Assembly (NCBI GenBank): GCA_024640925.1
Contig: JAHEEB010000140.1
Span: 1 to 8,210, forward strand
DNA: 8,210 nt
Direction of reading: 5' to 3'
Source of the DNA: Bacteroidota bacterium
GTDB taxonomy: Bacteria; Bacteroidota; Bacteroidia; Bacteroidales; UBA10428
The notes beneath the pieces were generated by a model, which was not told where the DNA came from, searched no databases, and saw only the letters and a list, made by a program, of their open reading frames with translations. The position numbers and the translations under genes are program-made. Below, one piece after another: positions 7,477 through 8,210 of this stretch (positions are counted from its first letter, which is position 1; each line of letters opens with the position of its first letter).

Positions 7477-8210
7477 ATGCCTGAAAGGTTAAAAAAATAT
7501 TTTAAGGGTGATCCTGTAATCTGGGGGGTGGTTTTCGCCCTGGTTATTGTATCGTTACTGTCGGTTTTCAGCGCTTCAGGAACTCTTGCTTATAAGTACA
7601 AGGGCGGTAATGTAACGTATTACCTTATTAAGCATGGATCATTCCTGGTTTTCGGCATTTTTATTATCTATATAACACACCTTGTACCATATAATTATTT
7701 CTCTCGCATAGCACAGTTGTTTTTTTATATTTCTGTGCCCTTGCTTGGAATAACACTGATATTTGGCGCCAACATAAACCAGGCATCGAGGTGGTTGTCT
7801 GTTCCCGGAACAGGAATGACTTTCCAAACATCAGATTTGGCTAAGATAGCCCTTATCATGTTTCTTGCCAGAATGTTATCTCTCAGACAAGAAACAATAA
7901 AGAGCTACAGGCAGGGCTTCTTACCGCTTGTTGCACCGGTATTGGTTATCTGTGCGCTTATTCTTCCGGCAAACCTCTCCACTGCAGTTATTTTGTTTGC
8001 TGTATCAATTATACTCATGTTTATTGGAAGGGTGAAGTTTATATACCTGTTTGGTTTAACTAGTATAATCATAATAGCTCTGGTAGCACTTATTATTATT
8101 GCAGTAAATTCCGATTGGGAAGGTAGGTGGGAAACCTGGAGAAACCGTGTGGTAAATCATATGGAGCAAAGAGATGATAATGAAGGAGATAATTACCAGT
8201 CGGACCAATC
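7477..8210 (+). CDS. ftsW: Septal peptidoglycan glycosyltransferase FtsW, 3'-truncated
   Basis: SEDS-family membrane glycosyltransferase that polymerises lipid II at the septum together with the class B PBP. The reading frame is open from ATG 7477 to the window edge (244 codons plus two bases, no stop), so roughly the C-terminal third or more is missing. The N-terminus is MPERLKKYFKGDPVIWG, followed by several hydrophobic helices. Family landmarks are NQASRWL (101-107, equivalent to the usual GA-RW motif), FQTSDLAK (116-123, replacing the common FQPSE-K) and LPANLSTA (163-170, replacing the common QPDLGTA). A hydrophilic loop begins near WEGRWETWRNRV and leads to NYQSDQS, where the window ends just before the region holding the catalytic aspartate of SEDS enzymes. 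FtsW is chosen over RodA because of the neighbours: it directly follows murD, as in most dcw clusters. The sequence motifs alone would not exclude a RodA. Confidence 0.92.
   Translation, partial: MPERLKKYFKGDPVIWGVVFALVIVSLLSVFSASGTLAYKYKGGNVTYYLIKHGSFLVFGIFIIYITHLVPYNYFSRIAQLFFYISVPLLGITLIFGANINQASRWLSVPGTGMTFQTSDLAKIALIMFLARMLSLRQETIKSYRQGFLPLVAPVLVICALILPANLSTAVILFAVSIILMFIGRVKFIYLFGLTSIIIIALVALIIIAVNSDWEGRWETWRNRVVNHMEQRDDNEGDNYQSDQ

Larger units (their letters stand above)
1..8210 (+). other. dcw (division and cell wall) cluster segment, probable single operon
   Basis: Seven co-directional genes in conserved dcw order, with junctions of 2, 2, -1, 2, 3 and 29 bases, and no promoter or terminator that I can recognise between them. 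Known dcw organisation suggests mraZ upstream of rsmH, and murG, murC, ftsQ, ftsA and ftsZ downstream of ftsW, but none of these lies in the window. Compared with the E. coli order, murF is missing between murE and mraY. One long transcript started upstream of the window is the simplest reading. Confidence 0.85.

Noticed and set aside
7639..7827. Open frame of 62 codons on the minus strand near the right end
   Set aside because: It is antisense to the ftsW frame, which is open to the window edge and carries SEDS family motifs.
1..8210. A mobile element, defence system, CRISPR array or other undescribed system
   Set aside because: Every base except 29 plus a few junction bases is accounted for by conserved dcw genes on one strand. 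I saw no repeats, transposase, integrase, tRNA or accessory gene.

Overview
The window is a continuous, single-strand (+) stretch of a division and cell wall (dcw) gene cluster. It carries seven protein genes in the order rsmH (5' end missing), ftsL-like, ftsI-type penicillin-binding protein with a C-terminal PASTA domain, murE, mraY, murD, ftsW (3' end missing). Several features point to a Bacteroidota, most likely Bacteroidales-type, chromosome: the small divergent FtsL-like protein, the PASTA domain on the division transpeptidase, the enlarged mraY product (415 residues, with an extra-long segment before the PFFK motif), the FQTSD and PANLST variants in FtsW, the absence of murF between murE and mraY, and start codons preceded by A/T-rich sequence with little Shine-Dalgarno signal. 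I cannot name a genus from the sequence alone.

Layout: bases 1-881 encode the 16S rRNA m4C1402 methyltransferase RsmH, lacking only a few N-terminal residues. Bases 884-1264 encode a one-pass FtsL-like divisome protein. Bases 1267-3390 encode the septal transpeptidase. Bases 3390-4856 encode the meso-diaminopimelate-adding ligase MurE, which overlaps the previous stop by one base. Bases 4859-6106 encode the lipid I synthase MraY. Bases 6110-7447 encode the D-glutamate-adding ligase MurD. After the only real gap (29 bases), bases 7477-8210 encode the first 244 codons of FtsW, which runs off the end. The first six genes are separated by no more than 3 bases, so one polycistronic transcript is very likely.

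The products form one pathway. In the cytoplasm MurD and then MurE extend the UDP-MurNAc peptide, and MraY moves the completed precursor onto the lipid carrier. FtsW polymerises lipid II at the septum, the PBP cross-links the new glycan, and the FtsL-like protein is the expected partner of this synthase pair. All catalytic motifs I could check are intact, and I see no frameshift, insertion sequence, tRNA, CRISPR array or riboswitch. I found no undescribed system. The findings are lineage-specific variations on a well-known cluster and are scored accordingly.
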